From Alphaproteobacteria bacterium (GTDB taxonomy: Bacteria > Pseudomonadota > Alphaproteobacteria > UBA828), in assembly GCA_018668475.1 (NCBI GenBank), contig JABJCZ010000322.1, forward strand, positions 1 through 6,762: a DNA stretch of 6,762 nt, in the 5' to 3' direction. The notes below the pieces were generated by a model that searched no databases, was not told the origin of the DNA, and saw only the letters and a list, made by a program, of their open reading frames with translations. Of the stretch, positions 5,903 to 6,762 are shown one piece after another (within the stretch, counting starts at the first letter, position 1; every line of letters begins with the position of its first letter). The position numbers and the translations under genes were made by a program.

Positions 5903-6762
5903 ATGAAGCCGAAGGTCAAGATTTTCACCCTGGGTGGAACTATCGCGAGCGCGAGCACTGGTGGCAAGGGTGTATCCCCGACGCTGGGTGCTCAGGCGCT
6001 GGTCGATGCGGTACCGCAGATTGCCGATGTGGCCGAGGTTGAAGCGGAAACCTTTCGTCAGTTGGCCAGCCCCCATATTGGCTATGACGATGTGATTGCT
6101 CTTTCTGTAGAGATCGAGAAAGCCGTGGCGAATGGGGCCGCAGGCGTTGTCGTTACCCAGGGCACCGATACGCTGGAGGAAACGGGGTTTTTGCTGGATC
6201 GGCTGGTGGAGCTTGACGCGCCGGTGGTGCTTACCGGTGCCATGCGCAACCCGACACTGCCGGGAGCGGACGGCCCAGCCAACATGCATCATGCGGTCAT
6301 GGTCGCTGCCAGCGAGGCTGCTCGTGGTTTCGGCGCGATGATCGTTTTCAACGATGAAATTCACGCTGCTCGTTATGTGCGCAAGAGCCATACCCAGAGC
6401 ACGGCAACCTTTACCTCGCAGCCCATCGGGCCGATTGGCTGGATCGCCGAGAATGATGTCCGGGTTATTGCCCCGCCATTGGGGCGGTATCCGTTAGCGC
6501 GACCGGTGGCGGAGGCCATGGGCAAGGTCGCGCTCCTCAAGGTATGCATGGGCGATGACGGCACGTTGGTGCAGGCGGTTGTTGATGGTGGATTTGACGG
6601 CCTGGTCATTGAGGCGACGGGCGGCGGCCATGTGACAGAAGTCATGGTGGATATGGTCGTTGGTGCCGCCCGGCAGATGCCAGTCATTTTGACATCACGT
6701 ACTGGCGGCGGTGAAATTCTGCGGGAAACATATATGTTTCCCGCAGAATTTCACCGCCGCCA
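5903..6762 (+). CDS. L-asparaginase family amidohydrolase, 3'-partial
   Basis: This protein is expected to hydrolyse L-asparagine (possibly glutamine) to the acid and ammonia. There is no signal peptide, so it is probably cytoplasmic. The catalytic residues are visible: Thr13 in LGGTIAS, Thr88-Asp89 in TQGTDTLEET, and Lys161 in RYVRKSHT, with LTGAMRNP and SRTGGGEIL as further family motifs. The ATG at 5903 is supported by GGGAGAG at 5892-5898. The frame stays open to the window edge (286 codons); family members are usually about 320-340 aa, so the end is missing. The sequence from 6703 onward is half of a perfect inverted repeat. Residues encoded after about 6732 (MFPAEFHRR) are the reverse complement of the preceding codons and probably do not belong to the protein, so reliable sequence stops near residue 277. 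Asparaginase versus a related amidohydrolase cannot be fully decided without the C-terminus. Confidence 0.9.
   Translation, partial: MKPKVKIFTLGGTIASASTGGKGVSPTLGAQALVDAVPQIADVAEVEAETFRQLASPHIGYDDVIALSVEIEKAVANGAAGVVVTQGTDTLEETGFLLDRLVELDAPVVLTGAMRNPTLPGADGPANMHHAVMVAASEAARGFGAMIVFNDEIHAARYVRKSHTQSTATFTSQPIGPIGWIAENDVRVIAPPLGRYPLARPVAEAMGKVALLKVCMGDDGTLVQAVVDGGFDGLVIEATGGGHVTEVMVDMVVGAARQMPVILTSRTGGGEILRETYMFPAEFHRR
6703..6762. repeat. Perfect 60-bp palindrome with no spacer at the window end
   Basis: Bases 6703-6732 are exactly the reverse complement of bases 6733-6762, with the axis between 6732 and 6733 (AAACATA|TATGTTT) and no mismatch in 30 bp. The arms may extend beyond the window. The left arm encodes conserved asparaginase sequence (TGGGEILRETY), so the right arm is best explained as a fold-back copy created in amplification, library preparation or assembly rather than as a genomic element. 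Confidence 0.95.

Noticed and set aside
5798..6391. 197-codon open frame on the minus strand opposite the asparaginase-family gene
   Set aside because: It lies opposite the catalytic motifs of the asparaginase and contains no recognisable domain; a shadow.
6373..6687. Threonine/proline-rich minus-strand frame near the right edge
   Set aside because: The low-complexity composition is what reading the complement of the asparaginase codons produces; no start signal.
6703..6762. Palindrome as a terminator, attachment site or IS end
   Set aside because: It has no loop and no T tail, sits in conserved coding sequence, and has no transposase, target duplication or recombinase nearby.

Overview
This window looks like chromosomal DNA from a moderately GC-rich alphaproteobacterium. 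The evidence is the gene order SUMT - DUF2849 - sulfite reductase - DUF934 - APS reductase, the presence of a DUF3775 gene, and two FNR/FixK-type sites. A Rhodospirillales-like source is plausible, but the sequence does not fix the genus. There is no sign of a mobile element, CRISPR array, tRNA or rRNA.

Region 1 (start to 4000, + strand) is a compact assimilatory sulfate-reduction operon. It begins with a SUMT (siroheme methylation step) cut by the left edge. A small DUF2849 protein follows, then a siroheme/[4Fe-4S] sulfite reductase (CysI), a DUF934 protein, and an iron-sulfur APS reductase (CysH). Junctions are 13 nt, a 17-nt overlap, a 14-nt overlap and 9 nt, so these genes are very likely cotranscribed. 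CysH would make sulfite from APS, CysI would reduce sulfite to sulfide, and SUMT supplies a precursor of the siroheme CysI needs. No sulfurylase (cysDN) or flavoprotein subunit (cysJ) is visible here.

Region 2 (4001 to about 5130) is a convergent pair: an HPF/RaiA-family ribosome-associated protein (+) and a DUF3775 protein (-). A perfect TTGA-N6-TCAA dyad lies upstream of each gene, and the two sites match at 11 of 14 positions when each is read in its gene's direction. This suggests that an FNR/FixK-type regulator controls both genes under oxygen limitation. The site before the DUF3775 gene is placed so that a class II promoter would start transcription almost at the ATG. The HPF gene ends in a good intrinsic terminator.

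Region 3 (5133 to the end) holds a Nudix hydrolase (-) with an interrupted Nudix box, and a divergent asparaginase-family gene (+) that runs off the right edge. The last 60 bases are a perfect zero-spacer inverted repeat (two 30-base arms) inside the asparaginase reading frame. This is most likely a fold-back sequencing or assembly artefact, so the asparaginase sequence after about 6732 should not be trusted.

I did not find a clearly new defence or mobile system. The most interesting biology is the paired FNR-like sites around HPF and DUF3775, followed by the two uncharacterised proteins inside the sulfur operon.
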